21,134 nucleotides of DNA from an uncultured Collinsella sp. GTDB lineage: Bacteria > Actinomycetota > Coriobacteriia > Coriobacteriales > Coriobacteriaceae. Position 1 is the first letter of the stretch, and each line of letters begins with the position of its first letter. The position numbers and the translations under genes are program-made. The stretch spans positions 1 through 21,134 of the forward strand of contig CAADVS010000039.1 of NCBI GenBank assembly GCA_900752545.1, in the 5' to 3' direction. Shown here in pieces: positions 14,162 through 21,080 of this stretch. The notes under the pieces were generated by a model. That model worked only from the letters and a program-made list of their open reading frames with translations. It searched no databases and had not been told where the DNA came from.

Positions 14162-15241
14162 ATGCTTAGGATCGGTCTTCTTACCAGTGGCGGCGACTGC
14201 CAGGCGCTCAACGCCACCATGCGCGGCATTGTCAAAACGCTTATGACCAATAGCGAAGAGCCTATTGAGATCTATGGTTTTGAGGACGGCTACCAGGGCC
14301 TTATCTACAGCCGGTTCCGCGTCATGACGCCCGCCGATTTTAGCGGCATCCTTACCCGTGGCGGCACCATCCTGGGCACGAGCCGTACGCCGTTCAAGCG
14401 CCTGGATATTCCCGAGGCCGACGGCGTCGAGAAGGTGCCGGCAATGGTCCACACCTATCATAAGCTGCAGCTCGACTGCCTGTTTATGCTGGGCGGCAAC
14501 GGCTCCACCAAGACCGCCAACCGTCTGCGCGAAGAGGGCCTCAACGTTATCGCCCTGCCTAAGACCATCGATAACGACACCTGGGGCACCGAGCTGACGT
14601 TTGGCTTTACGAGCGCCATCGACGTCGCCACCAAGTGCATCGACGACATTCACACCACCGCTTCGAGCCACGGCCGCGTGTTCGTTATCGAGATCATGGG
14701 CCACAAGGTTGGCTGGATCCCGCTATACGCCGGCGTCGCGGGCGGCGCGGATGTCATCTTGATTCCCGAGATCCCCTACGACATGGATAACGTCATCAAG
14801 ACCATCGAGCATCGCATGGAGACCGGCAGCCGCTTTACCATCGTGGCCGTCGCCGAGGGCGCTATCTCCAAGGAGGACGCGGCGCTGTCCAAGAAGGAGT
14901 ACAAGAAGAAACTCGCCGAGCGCACGAGCCCGTCGATCGTCTACGACATCGCCAAGGAGATCGAGGCCAAGACCGGTCGCGAGACCCGCGTCGCCATCCC
15001 CGGCCACACGCAGCGCGGCGGCCAGCCCGACGCCCAGGACCGCATCTTTGCGACCCAGTGCGGCGTCGAGGCCGCGCTTGGCTGCCTGCGCGGCGAGTTT
15101 GGCTACATGATCGCCCTGCGTGACGGCAAGATGTGCCACATGCCGCTCGAGGATGTCGCCGGCAAGCTCAAGTATGTCGATCCCCAGAGCGATCTGGTGC
15201 GCGAGGCCAAGGCGTTGGGCATCAGCTTCGGCGACGAATAG
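14162..15241 (+). CDS. pfkA: 6-phosphofructokinase
   Basis: This cytoplasmic glycolytic enzyme (359 residues) phosphorylates fructose 6-phosphate. The N-terminal LLTSGGDCQALNA loop binds the nucleotide phosphates. The catalytic segment is PKTIDND (133-139) with base D137. The phosphoryl-donor loop is GGNGS (111-115), where the E. coli ATP enzyme has GGDGS. Position 114 is Gly, as in ATP users, but position 134 is Lys, as in pyrophosphate users and some ATP enzymes. The donor is therefore probably ATP but not certain. The MGHKVGW motif replaces the bacterial MGRYCG. GGAAGGATT gives the start. The gene seems monocistronic. Confidence 0.93.
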   Translation: MLRIGLLTSGGDCQALNATMRGIVKTLMTNSEEPIEIYGFEDGYQGLIYSRFRVMTPADFSGILTRGGTILGTSRTPFKRLDIPEADGVEKVPAMVHTYHKLQLDCLFMLGGNGSTKTANRLREEGLNVIALPKTIDNDTWGTELTFGFTSAIDVATKCIDDIHTTASSHGRVFVIEIMGHKVGWIPLYAGVAGGADVILIPEIPYDMDNVIKTIEHRMETGSRFTIVAVAEGAISKEDAALSKKEYKKKLAERTSPSIVYDIAKEIEAKTGRETRVAIPGHTQRGGQPDAQDRIFATQCGVEAALGCLRGEFGYMIALRDGKMCHMPLEDVAGKLKYVDPQSDLVREAKALGISFGDE

Positions 15242-15264
15242 CCTCGGCCGAAACTGCTCTCATC

Positions 15265-15385
15265 GGAGGCCCCAGGGCTTACCTCCCAAATCGTCCTCGG
15301 ACATGTCAGGATCCCGCCGTGTGCTTCGCGCGGCGGGATCCTTCCGTCCTGCGGAAAGATTTGGGAGGTAAGCCCTGGGGCCTCC
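15265..15385. repeat. 121-bp palindromic element with perfect 28-bp arms and inner hairpins
   Basis: The left arm (15265-15292) starts GGAGGCCCCAGGGCTTACCT and is perfectly complementary to the right arm (15358-15385). Inside, AGGATCCCGCCG (15308-15319) pairs perfectly with 15331-15342. The left shoulder holds a small GTC/GAC stem (15293-15302), and the right shoulder holds TTCCG/CGGAA (15342-15356). The whole can fold into a long stem with a multi-branched head. No T-run follows. It lies 23 bases after the pfkA stop. The compact, symmetric build suggests a small palindromic mobile element or a structured RNA. Confidence 0.85.
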
Positions 15386-15440
15386 TGCGGTAACTAGGGA
15401 GGCCGTGGCTATTCGTCTTCTTGCTGCGGGTGCCTGGGGT

Positions 15441-15533
15441 AGGATGCGGCGTGCATTTTTGGGAGTATTCAGCAGCCGAGGGTGCCTGCATACTGGATTT
15501 TGGGCGAAAGGCAGGCACCATGGGCCGCATCCT
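15441..15533. repeat. Nested hairpins in the gene-free stretch
   Basis: AGGATGCGGC (15441-15450) pairs with GCCGCATCCT (15524-15533). Inside them GGTGCCTGC (15481-15489) pairs with GCAGGCACC (15511-15519). A further GGTGCCTG occurs at 15429-15436. GTAAAAAAAC follows the right outer arm, so on the reverse strand a T-run precedes rather than follows the stem. A terminator reading is therefore not supported in either direction. Confidence 0.65.
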
Positions 15534-15652
15534 GTAAAAAAACGAGCGGCTCTAGAGGCGTTGGGACTCAGAATCGGGGCTTTCAGCGCGGTTTTGTGCA
15601 CCCGCCCCCGCGCCCGCGGACCCCGGGATGCTGAATACTCCGGAATTTGCAC
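15451..15652. repeat. Diverged 24-nt inverted repeat enclosing about 154 bases
   Basis: GTGCATTTTTGGGAGTATTC plus AGCA (15451-15474) is matched in inverse orientation at 15629-15652. The inner 13 bases GGAGTATTCAGCA are identical and the outer part differs at four positions. Its left arm lies inside the nested hairpin of 15441-15533. Between the arms no protein was recognised. With the 121-bp palindrome this explains most of the 541-base gap between pfkA and the FtsX-like gene. Confidence 0.65.
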
Positions 15653-15677
15653 GGCGCCCCCTGGGGTACCTGTGGGC

Positions 15678-15721
15678 AAAAAGCAACCGCCCCGTCAAAG
15701 TATGCATTTGGCGGAGCGGTT
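15678..15721 (-). terminator. Intrinsic terminator of the ABC export pair
   Basis: On the reverse strand AACCGCTCC (15721-15713) pairs with GGGGCGGTT (15693-15685) with one wobble and is followed by GCTTTTTG. It lies about 60 bases downstream of the FtsX-like gene's stop. Confidence 0.75.
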
Positions 15722-15782
15722 TATGCAAAAATACTGCTGCGGGCGCGTCGGCAGCTCGCTAGAACTTGAATCCCAGGACAGG

Positions 15783-18548
15783 TTACTCGGCGCTCTTGAG
15801 GGCGCCGACCATGTCGATCTTATTGAGAGTTCGGTTGGTGGCGAGGTTGACGATGATCGTAAAGCCGAAGGAAAGCACCACGGCAAGCACGTAGCTCAGC
15901 GGCTCGACTTCGACGTCAAAGTACAGCGACGGCATCTGCAGGATGTACGTAAAGCTCTCGGCAAGCAGGCCACCCAGCGGCACGCCCAGTGCGGTGCCAA
16001 TCGCCGTGAGGATCAACGTCTCCTTGTTGACGTAATGGTGTACCTCGCCACGGCGGAAGCCCAGCACCTTGATGGTCGCCAGCTCGCGCTCGCGCTCGGA
16101 GATATTCGTGTTGGACAACGTAAACACCACCACAAACGACAGGCACGCCGCCATAAAGGTCACGAGCACCACGACGGAATTGATGATAGTGAAGTTCGCC
16201 TCGTAGTTCTGCCAATGTTCGGCCGTGCTCGAGATGGTGAGCCAACCGTCACTCTTAAGATTCTTGCTAAACGCAATCTGGTCGGCCGACGAGCCCTTAA
16301 GCAGCACAAAGATGCCGTTAAGACGCGCGCTTCGGCCGAACGCGCGCTCATAGGTGCCCTGCGTCATATAGAGCGTGTTGCCCAAATAGTTGAGCGAGAT
16401 GTCGCTGACTTTGACCTTGGCGACGTTGAGCGACGAATCCTGGACCTGCGCCGTGTCGCCCGGCTGAATCCCAAGAACCAGCTGTGAACTCTTGCTCAGA
16501 TACACGTCTCCGTCACGCAAAGACAGTGGCTCTTTGGACTCATCCTCGAGACGCGCGTAGTCGTCCAGGTCGTTCGTGCGGTCATCGGGCACCACGATCA
16601 GCTGCACGGTCTCGCTCTTGCCGCCAAATGTAAAGGTGACGTTGTCGGTCATAATCGGCAGCGTCGAAGTCACGGTCACGTCGGAATCCTTGGCTGCGCT
16701 TCGCTCATCCAATGCCGCGCACGTCTGCGAAAAATCGTCGGGATTGGCAACCGCCAGCAGGTCATAGCGCGTGATATGCCCGTACTGCTTGGGCGAAAGC
16801 GCCACCGACGTATCGCGGATGCCCATGCCGCAAATCACAAGCGCCGTACAGCCCGCGATGCCAAAGATGGTCATAAAGGCGCGCTTTTTGTAACGGAATA
16901 GGTTGCGTGCAGCGACCTTGTTCAAAAAGCCCATGCGGCGCCAGATAAAGCCGATGCGCTCGAGCAAGATGCGCGAGCCAGCGCGCGGGGCCTTGGGACG
17001 CATAAGCGAGGCCGGGGTCTCGGCCATCTCGTGGCGGCAGGCGATAATCGTGGCGCCCACCACGCCCACGGCAAACAGCGCCACCGAGACGATCGAGGAC
17101 ACGATGTCGTACGAAAGCAGCATCTGGGGCAGCGAGTACATGTCGTCGAACACCGTAAACAGGAACAGCGGCAGGCCCACAAATCCGATGATGTTGCCGA
17201 GCACGCCGCCGATCAGACAAGCCCACAGCGCATAGTCCACGTATTTGGACAGGATGCGTCCGCGCGAATAGCCGAGCGCCTTATACAGGCCGATGAGCGT
17301 GCGCTCCTCCTCGACCATACGCGTGGCGGTGGTAAGGCTGATGAGCACGGCGACGATAAAGAAGATGAACGGGAACACCGTGGCGATGGCTTCAATTGAC
17401 GAGCTATCGCTCTCCACGCTCGAGTAGCTTGCGATATTGCCGCGGTCCTGGATGTACCAGGTGCATTCGCCCAGGTCGGAAAGCTCGGCGCGGGCGTCGG
17501 CAAACTGTTGGTCGGCGGCGGCACGGCGCTGGTCCAGGTCGGCTTGCGCCTGCGCACGCTCGTCGCTGCCCTCGGCCATGCGATTGATGTTGTCCTGCTC
17601 GATCCCAAAGAGCATGGCGGCCTGACGCTCGGCCGCATCCAAGCTTGTCGGCGTGTCGACCGTCAGCTCCTGAGCGCGCGCCTTCTCACGCTCCTCGCGG
17701 ATCTTCTCTATATTGCCCTTGACCTCATTGATCTTTGCCGCGTAGGCATCCGAATATGAGTTGAGATCCTTGGCTCCCTCGACGACCACGTGGACCGCGG
17801 AGTAGGAAGAAGATGTCGCGGCGTCCTCGCTCACATAGAACTTATAGTCCGCCGCCGAGGCGGCACGGAAGGCGTTGACCGTCGAGTCGGAGCTCACATC
17901 AGTGGGATCGAGAACCTCGGCCGTGATGGTGTAATCGCCATCGGCAAACTGATCCTTGGCGCTTTGGTTCGACGAGCTCGCATCGTTGGCAGCAAAGCTC
18001 ACCGTATCGCCGAGCTTTTTGCCCGAAGCCTTCAGGAACTTCGAAGTCACCGCGACCTCATCGGCGCTCTCGGGCAAATCGCCGTTCACGAGCACTGGCT
18101 GATCGATATTCTCCTTGGAGAGACTTTGCACGACCACGCGCTCGCGCGTTGTGCCCACGGCGGTGTAGGCGGTCTCGGTGTAGATGCCCTCGGCCGTTTC
18201 GACGCCATCGACCTCTTGGATGGCGTCGAGATCATCGTCAGTCAGGCCATAGGTCGACTGCACGTTAATGTCATAGACATTTTGCTGGTCGAAGTAGGCG
18301 TCAACCGAATCGCACAGGTCCTCGCAACCCGCCTTAAGGCCGCACATCACGCTCACGCCGAGCGCGGTGATCACGACGATAGACAAGAAGCGTTTGAGGC
18401 TGCCGCGAATCGTGCGGTAGACACCGCGGCGAAACACCGTCGGCACCATATCGTTTGAGCTTTGGGCAGTGCGGTAGGTCGTAAAATCCTGCTCGCGCTC
18501 CGTGTTCTGCGCGTCGCGGCGTTGGCTGTTTTGGCGGTCCTGATCCAT
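15783..18548 (-). CDS. FtsX-like (MacB/LolE-type) ABC transporter permease with large extracytoplasmic domains
   Basis: A 921-residue membrane protein of an ABC export or mechanotransmission system. Eight membrane segments are predicted near residues 53-71, 388-408, 442-466, 484-504, 559-577, 788-812, 846-866 and 885-905. The first large outside domain (about 72-387) ends in a charged, probably coiled-coil stretch (about 272-360). A second outside domain spans about 578-787. Two FtsX-type repeats are visible, each with the cytoplasmic coupling segment after the first helix: EEERTLIGLYKALGYSRGRI and ERERELATIKVLGFRRGEV. The reading can also start at a GTG at 18560, overlapping the ATPase gene; I prefer the ATG at 18548, 5 bases after its stop. 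Substrates of this group include lipids, peptides and antimicrobials; none can be assigned. Confidence 0.9.
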   Translation of the reverse strand: MDQDRQNSQRRDAQNTEREQDFTTYRTAQSSNDMVPTVFRRGVYRTIRGSLKRFLSIVVITALGVSVMCGLKAGCEDLCDSVDAYFDQQNVYDINVQSTYGLTDDDLDAIQEVDGVETAEGIYTETAYTAVGTTRERVVVQSLSKENIDQPVLVNGDLPESADEVAVTSKFLKASGKKLGDTVSFAANDASSSNQSAKDQFADGDYTITAEVLDPTDVSSDSTVNAFRAASAADYKFYVSEDAATSSSYSAVHVVVEGAKDLNSYSDAYAAKINEVKGNIEKIREEREKARAQELTVDTPTSLDAAERQAAMLFGIEQDNINRMAEGSDERAQAQADLDQRRAAADQQFADARAELSDLGECTWYIQDRGNIASYSSVESDSSSIEAIATVFPFIFFIVAVLISLTTATRMVEEERTLIGLYKALGYSRGRILSKYVDYALWACLIGGVLGNIIGFVGLPLFLFTVFDDMYSLPQMLLSYDIVSSIVSVALFAVGVVGATIIACRHEMAETPASLMRPKAPRAGSRILLERIGFIWRRMGFLNKVAARNLFRYKKRAFMTIFGIAGCTALVICGMGIRDTSVALSPKQYGHITRYDLLAVANPDDFSQTCAALDERSAAKDSDVTVTSTLPIMTDNVTFTFGGKSETVQLIVVPDDRTNDLDDYARLEDESKEPLSLRDGDVYLSKSSQLVLGIQPGDTAQVQDSSLNVAKVKVSDISLNYLGNTLYMTQGTYERAFGRSARLNGIFVLLKGSSADQIAFSKNLKSDGWLTISSTAEHWQNYEANFTIINSVVVLVTFMAACLSFVVVFTLSNTNISERERELATIKVLGFRRGEVHHYVNKETLILTAIGTALGVPLGGLLAESFTYILQMPSLYFDVEVEPLSYVLAVVLSFGFTIIVNLATNRTLNKIDMVGALKSAE

Positions 18549-18553
18549 GGGCG

Positions 18554-19255
18554 CTACCACTCGATCGTCTCGATAGGCACGGGATTTTGCTGGACCGTCT
18601 CGCTCTCCACGCGGCCGCTCTTAAAGCGAATCAGGCGATCGGCCATGGGCGCCAGTGCAGAATTGTGGGTGATGATAATGACCGTAATGCCCTGCTTGCG
18701 ACAGGTGTCCTGCAACAACTGTAAGATTTGCTTGCCAGTTTTGTAGTCGAGGGCACCCGTGGGCTCGTCGCACAAAAGTAGCTTGGGGTTCTTGGCCAGT
18801 GCGCGGGCAATGGACACGCGTTGCTGCTCGCCGCCCGAAAGCTGCGCGGGGAAGTTGGCGAGGCGCTCGCCCAGGCCAACCTGGCGAAGCGTCTGTTCGG
18901 CATCGAGCGAATCGGGGCAGATCTGAGCTGCGAGCTCAACGTTTTCGAGGGCCGTCAGGTTGGGAACCAGATTGTAGAACTGGAAGACAAAGCCCACGTC
19001 GGCGCGGCGGTATTCCACAAGCTGCGCCTCGTTGGCAGCGCTCACGTCGCGCCCGTCCACCGTTACGGTGCCGGAGGTTACCGTGTCCATGCCGCCCAAA
19101 ATGTTGAGCGCCGTGGTCTTACCGGCACCCGAAGCACCCAGAATGATGGCGAGCTCGCCGCGCTCGACCGTAAAGCTCGCGCCGTCGAGCGCATGGATGC
19201 GGGCGTCGCCCTCGCCGTATGCCTTGATGACGTCTTTGAATTCGATATAAGCCAT
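18554..19255 (-). CDS. ABC transporter ATP-binding protein (LolD/MacB type)
   Basis: The 233-residue cytoplasmic ATPase of the FtsX-like system. Walker A is GASGAGKTT (40-48), the Q-loop Gln is at 92 in FVFQFYNLVPNLTALENVEL (the typical MacB-group sequence), the signature is LSGGEQQR (139-146), Walker B ends in D163-E164, and the switch is His197 in IIITHN. The downstream permease begins 5 bases after its stop, so the two are translated together. The start ATG at 19255 has only GGGA as ribosome site. Repeat copy 4 lies 50 bases upstream. Confidence 0.94.
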   Translation of the reverse strand: MAYIEFKDVIKAYGEGDARIHALDGASFTVERGELAIILGASGAGKTTALNILGGMDTVTSGTVTVDGRDVSAANEAQLVEYRRADVGFVFQFYNLVPNLTALENVELAAQICPDSLDAEQTLRQVGLGERLANFPAQLSGGEQQRVSIARALAKNPKLLLCDEPTGALDYKTGKQILQLLQDTCRKQGITVIIITHNSALAPMADRLIRFKSGRVESETVQQNPVPIETIEW

Positions 19256-19305
19256 CGATTAATTCCCATCTGGTCGGATAATTCTTTAGTATTACCCATT
19301 TCGCA

Positions 19306-19350
19306 CCTGCCAAAAAGGGACAGGTTTATTTTGGCAGGTTTTATATGGGG
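19306..19350 (-). repeat. Interspersed hairpin repeat, copy 4 (inverted)
   Basis: On the plus strand CCTGCCAAAA (19306-19315) pairs perfectly with TTTTGGCAGG (19329-19338) around a 13-nt loop, followed by TTTTATATGGGG. Read on the reverse strand it matches copies 1 and 3 over ATAAAACCTGCCAAAATAAA and CCTGTCCCTTTTTGGCAGG. It is upstream of the reverse ABC ATPase gene in the same relative orientation as copies 1 and 2 to their downstream genes. Confidence 0.9.
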
Positions 19351-19456
19351 GAATGGCAGCCATAGATGAGGCGCCGGGAAGGCAGAGAAATCATCGACGG
19401 GGTCAGGCCGACCGCCAAACACAACGCGCGCGTCTCAATCTGTCAGCCAAATCATT

Positions 19457-19470
19457 CGAACGTCCGTTCG
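19457..19470. promoter_or_regulatory. LexA-type (SOS) box: CGAAC-N4-GTTCG
   Basis: CGAACGTCCGTTCG has the CGAAC-N4-GTTC form of the LexA operator known from Bacillus and actinobacteria. It ends 4 bases before the -10 box of the GyrI-like gene, so a bound repressor would block RNA polymerase. TetR-type regulators can use similar GAACG/CGTTC palindromes, so the assignment rests on motif and context. Confidence 0.6.
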
Positions 19471-19471
19471 C

Positions 19472-19480
19472 TGCTATGAT
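19472..19480 (+). promoter_or_regulatory. Extended -10 promoter of the GyrI-like gene
   Basis: TGCTATGAT (19472-19480) is a TGn-extended -10 box. The -35 region would fall at about 19452-19457 (TCATTC), which is poor, as is usual for extended -10 promoters. The start would be near 19487, 40 bases before the ATG at 19527. Confidence 0.55.
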
Positions 19481-19526
19481 ATGATTCCGCTATCTAAGCA
19501 GGCCAATACGCAGAGAGGCGGCCAAC

Positions 19527-20165
19527 ATGGCGTTCGACTTTAAGAAGGAATGCAAGGAGCTCTACAAACCTGCAAGCAAGCCGAGTATCGTAACTGTCCC
19601 GCCTATGAGCTACGTTGCCGTTCGCGGAAAGGGCAACCCAAATACCGAAGGTGGCGAGTATCAAAACGCCCTGCCGCTGCTTTACGGAATCGCCTATACC
19701 GTCAAGATGTCGAAGAAAGGCTCAAGGAGTATCGAGGGCTATTTCGACTTTGTGGTACCGCCGCTCGAGGGTTTCTGGTGGCAAGACTCCTCGAGCGGCG
19801 ACATCGACTATGTACGCAAGGACGATTTCAACTTTATCTCGTGCATCCGCCTGCCCGATTTCGTCACCCGAGATGACTTTGACTGGGCGGTCGCGGAAGC
19901 CACGACCAAAAAGAAACTGGACTTTTCCGCCGTCGAACTGCTTAAAGTTGACGAGGGCCTCTGCGTTCAATGCATGCACACCGGGCCCTATGACAACGAA
20001 CCGGCGACCGTAGACGCTATGCATGAATACGCGACCGAGCTGGGCTATGTCCCCGACTTCTCAGACACCCGTTTACATCACGAAATCTATCTCTCCGATC
20101 CACGCAAATGTGCACCGGAGAAACTTAAGGCCGTGGTTCGTCATCCTATCAAGCGCGCTGAATAG
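19527..20165 (+). CDS. GyrI-like small-molecule-binding domain protein (COG4832 type)
   Basis: A 212-residue cytoplasmic protein of the GyrI-like/SOUL-fold group, whose members bind small molecules or proteins; E. coli SbmC (GyrI) protects DNA gyrase. The opening MAFDFKKE...YKPASKPSIVTVPPMSYVAVRGKG and the EGYFDFVVPPLEGFWW segment are typical of a stand-alone subgroup found in many gut bacteria. HTGPYDNEPAT near residue 150 matches the GyrI-like core. There is no DNA-binding domain. GAGAGG precedes the ATG. The promoter carries a LexA-type box, which suggests DNA-damage control. The biochemical role of this subgroup is not established. Confidence 0.87.
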   Translation: MAFDFKKECKELYKPASKPSIVTVPPMSYVAVRGKGNPNTEGGEYQNALPLLYGIAYTVKMSKKGSRSIEGYFDFVVPPLEGFWWQDSSSGDIDYVRKDDFNFISCIRLPDFVTRDDFDWAVAEATTKKKLDFSAVELLKVDEGLCVQCMHTGPYDNEPATVDAMHEYATELGYVPDFSDTRLHHEIYLSDPRKCAPEKLKAVVRHPIKRAE

Positions 20166-20237
20166 CGTGGGGCGCCGTCCCGCGCATCAGGTTTTAGGCC
20201 AGGCAATCAGCCGCTCCAAGGTCATCTGGCGGCTTCC

Positions 20238-20264
20238 TTGACGCAGGTCATCGTATCTTATAAT
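20238..20264 (+). promoter_or_regulatory. Promoter of the Abi remnant
   Basis: TTGACG (20238-20243) and a perfect TATAAT (20259-20264) are separated by 15 bases; a TAATTT at 20261 would give 17. RNA would start near 20271, right before the paired leader structure. No other gene is close enough to use it. Confidence 0.6.
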
Positions 20265-20277
20265 TTTATGTCTCTAA

Positions 20278-20333
20278 AGCTGGAAAGCCTCTCAACGATG
20301 CGCAACTCCAGCTCTTTTTATATCAAGAGGCTT
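20278..20333 (+). ncRNA. Leader with two interleaved stems (pseudoknot topology) in front of the Abi remnant
   Basis: Stem 1 is AGCTGGA (20278-20284) with TCCAGCT (20307-20313). Stem 2 is AAGCCTCT (20285-20292) with AGAGGCTT (20326-20333). The second stem starts inside the loop of the first and closes after it, so both together form a pseudoknot; the 5' strands are contiguous and the two loops have 14 and 12 nt. CTTTTTAT follows stem 1, so stem 1 alone could act as a terminator, leaving a short RNA of about 50 nt. Genes of the AbiF/AbiD type are known to be preceded by structured RNAs; whether this is that RNA needs a covariance search. Confidence 0.45.
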
Positions 20334-20335
20334 AA

Positions 20336-20461
20336 ATGAAATACCAGAAGTCGTGGATATCCATCAACGAACAGATAGCACTATTGACAGAAAACAAGGG
20401 TCTTAAGTGCTCTGATCAAAGCGAACTCGAGCGAGCTTTGGTCGAAGTCGGCTACTACAGG
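20336..20461 (+). pseudogene. N-terminal remnant of an Abi-family (Abi_2, AbiD/AbiF type) abortive-infection protein
   Basis: The ATG at 20336 begins a peptide with K-x-W-I-S-I-N-E-Q-I-A-L-L, then N-K-G-L, then the segment ELERALVEVGYYRQS. This is the start of Abi_2 proteins, which normally read (K)xWLSxxEQLxxLxxRG...LxxIGYYRLSGYW. After GYYR-Q-S the match stops (about 20461), where family members continue for more than 200 residues with a HEPN RNase domain. The downstream bases are the 3' end of the reverse alkyltransferase gene. The gene has thus lost nearly everything, including any RNase residues. The promoter and leader are still present. Intact members are phage-defence toxins of the HEPN type. 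Confidence 0.75.
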
Positions 20462-20476
20462 CAAAGTACTCGAGCG

Positions 20477-21055
20477 TTACTCTTCGTACGCGCCCTCAAG
20501 CCGAAGCAGCCATTCCTTGCGATCGAGCCCGCCGGCATATCCGTTGAGCGATCCATCGGCCGCCACCACGCGATGGCACGGCACGATAATCGAAATAGGG
20601 TTGCGAGCGACCGCAGCCCCCACCGCGCGAGGAGACACAACGGGCGCTTCATTTCCCGGCACACGATGTCGAGCCGCAACACGCTGGGCGATCTCTCCAT
20701 ACGTAGCGACCTCGCCACGCGGGATAGAAAGCAGCTCAAACCAAACCTCACGCTGAAACGCTGTGCCAATCATATGCAACGGCGGCGTAAACCGAGGCTC
20801 CTGCCCCGCAAAATAAGCATTCAGCCAAGCCCAAGAACGCTCAAGCACCGAAGAAGCCGTGCCATTTGCCGGACTTACCGGCGACATGCCACCAATACCG
20901 GAAACCGCGTCGGCGCCTTCAACATGTTCGGAGTCTTCTCGGAGAAGCGTGGAGCCAAAGTGGTCCTGCCCCTCAAACCAAAGCCCCGTCAAACCGCGGC
21001 CATCAGCGGCAAGCAGGATTTCGCCCAAAGGCGAAGCAAACGTCGTCGTGACCAC
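20477..21055 (-). CDS. ogt: Methylated-DNA--[protein]-cysteine S-methyltransferase
   Basis: A 192-residue suicide repair protein that moves alkyl groups from O6-alkylguanine in DNA to its own cysteine. The active-site motif is IIVPCHRVV with Cys160. It is preceded by the recognition helix region (YGEIAQRV and AVGAAVARNP, the helix-turn-helix with its Arg finger R151) and followed by NGYAGGLDRKEWLL. The N-terminal domain carries an extended acidic, Gly/Ser-rich loop (about 40-68), longer than in E. coli Ogt. The start is a GTG at 21055 with GAAAGGAG (21069-21062) about 8 bases upstream. Its 3' end abuts the Abi remnant. The symbol follows the family; the ada/mgt naming is equally possible. Confidence 0.92.
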   Translation of the reverse strand: MVTTTFASPLGEILLAADGRGLTGLWFEGQDHFGSTLLREDSEHVEGADAVSGIGGMSPVSPANGTASSVLERSWAWLNAYFAGQEPRFTPPLHMIGTAFQREVWFELLSIPRGEVATYGEIAQRVAARHRVPGNEAPVVSPRAVGAAVARNPISIIVPCHRVVAADGSLNGYAGGLDRKEWLLRLEGAYEE

Positions 21056-21080
21056 CAGCGGCTCCTTTCAAAACTTCGCA

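Noticed and set aside
15265..15652. Clustered repeats considered as a CRISPR array
   Set aside because: The repeats are inverted, of different sequence and unevenly spaced; no cas genes are present.
15405..16487. Forward open frame of 360 codons from the palindromic stretch into the FtsX-like gene
   Set aside because: Its first half translates repeats and its second half is antisense to a well-supported gene.
19078..19422. Reverse frame containing a KPAKINLSLFGR string upstream of the ABC ATPase
   Set aside because: The string is translated repeat copy 4 and the rest lies out of frame over the ATPase gene.
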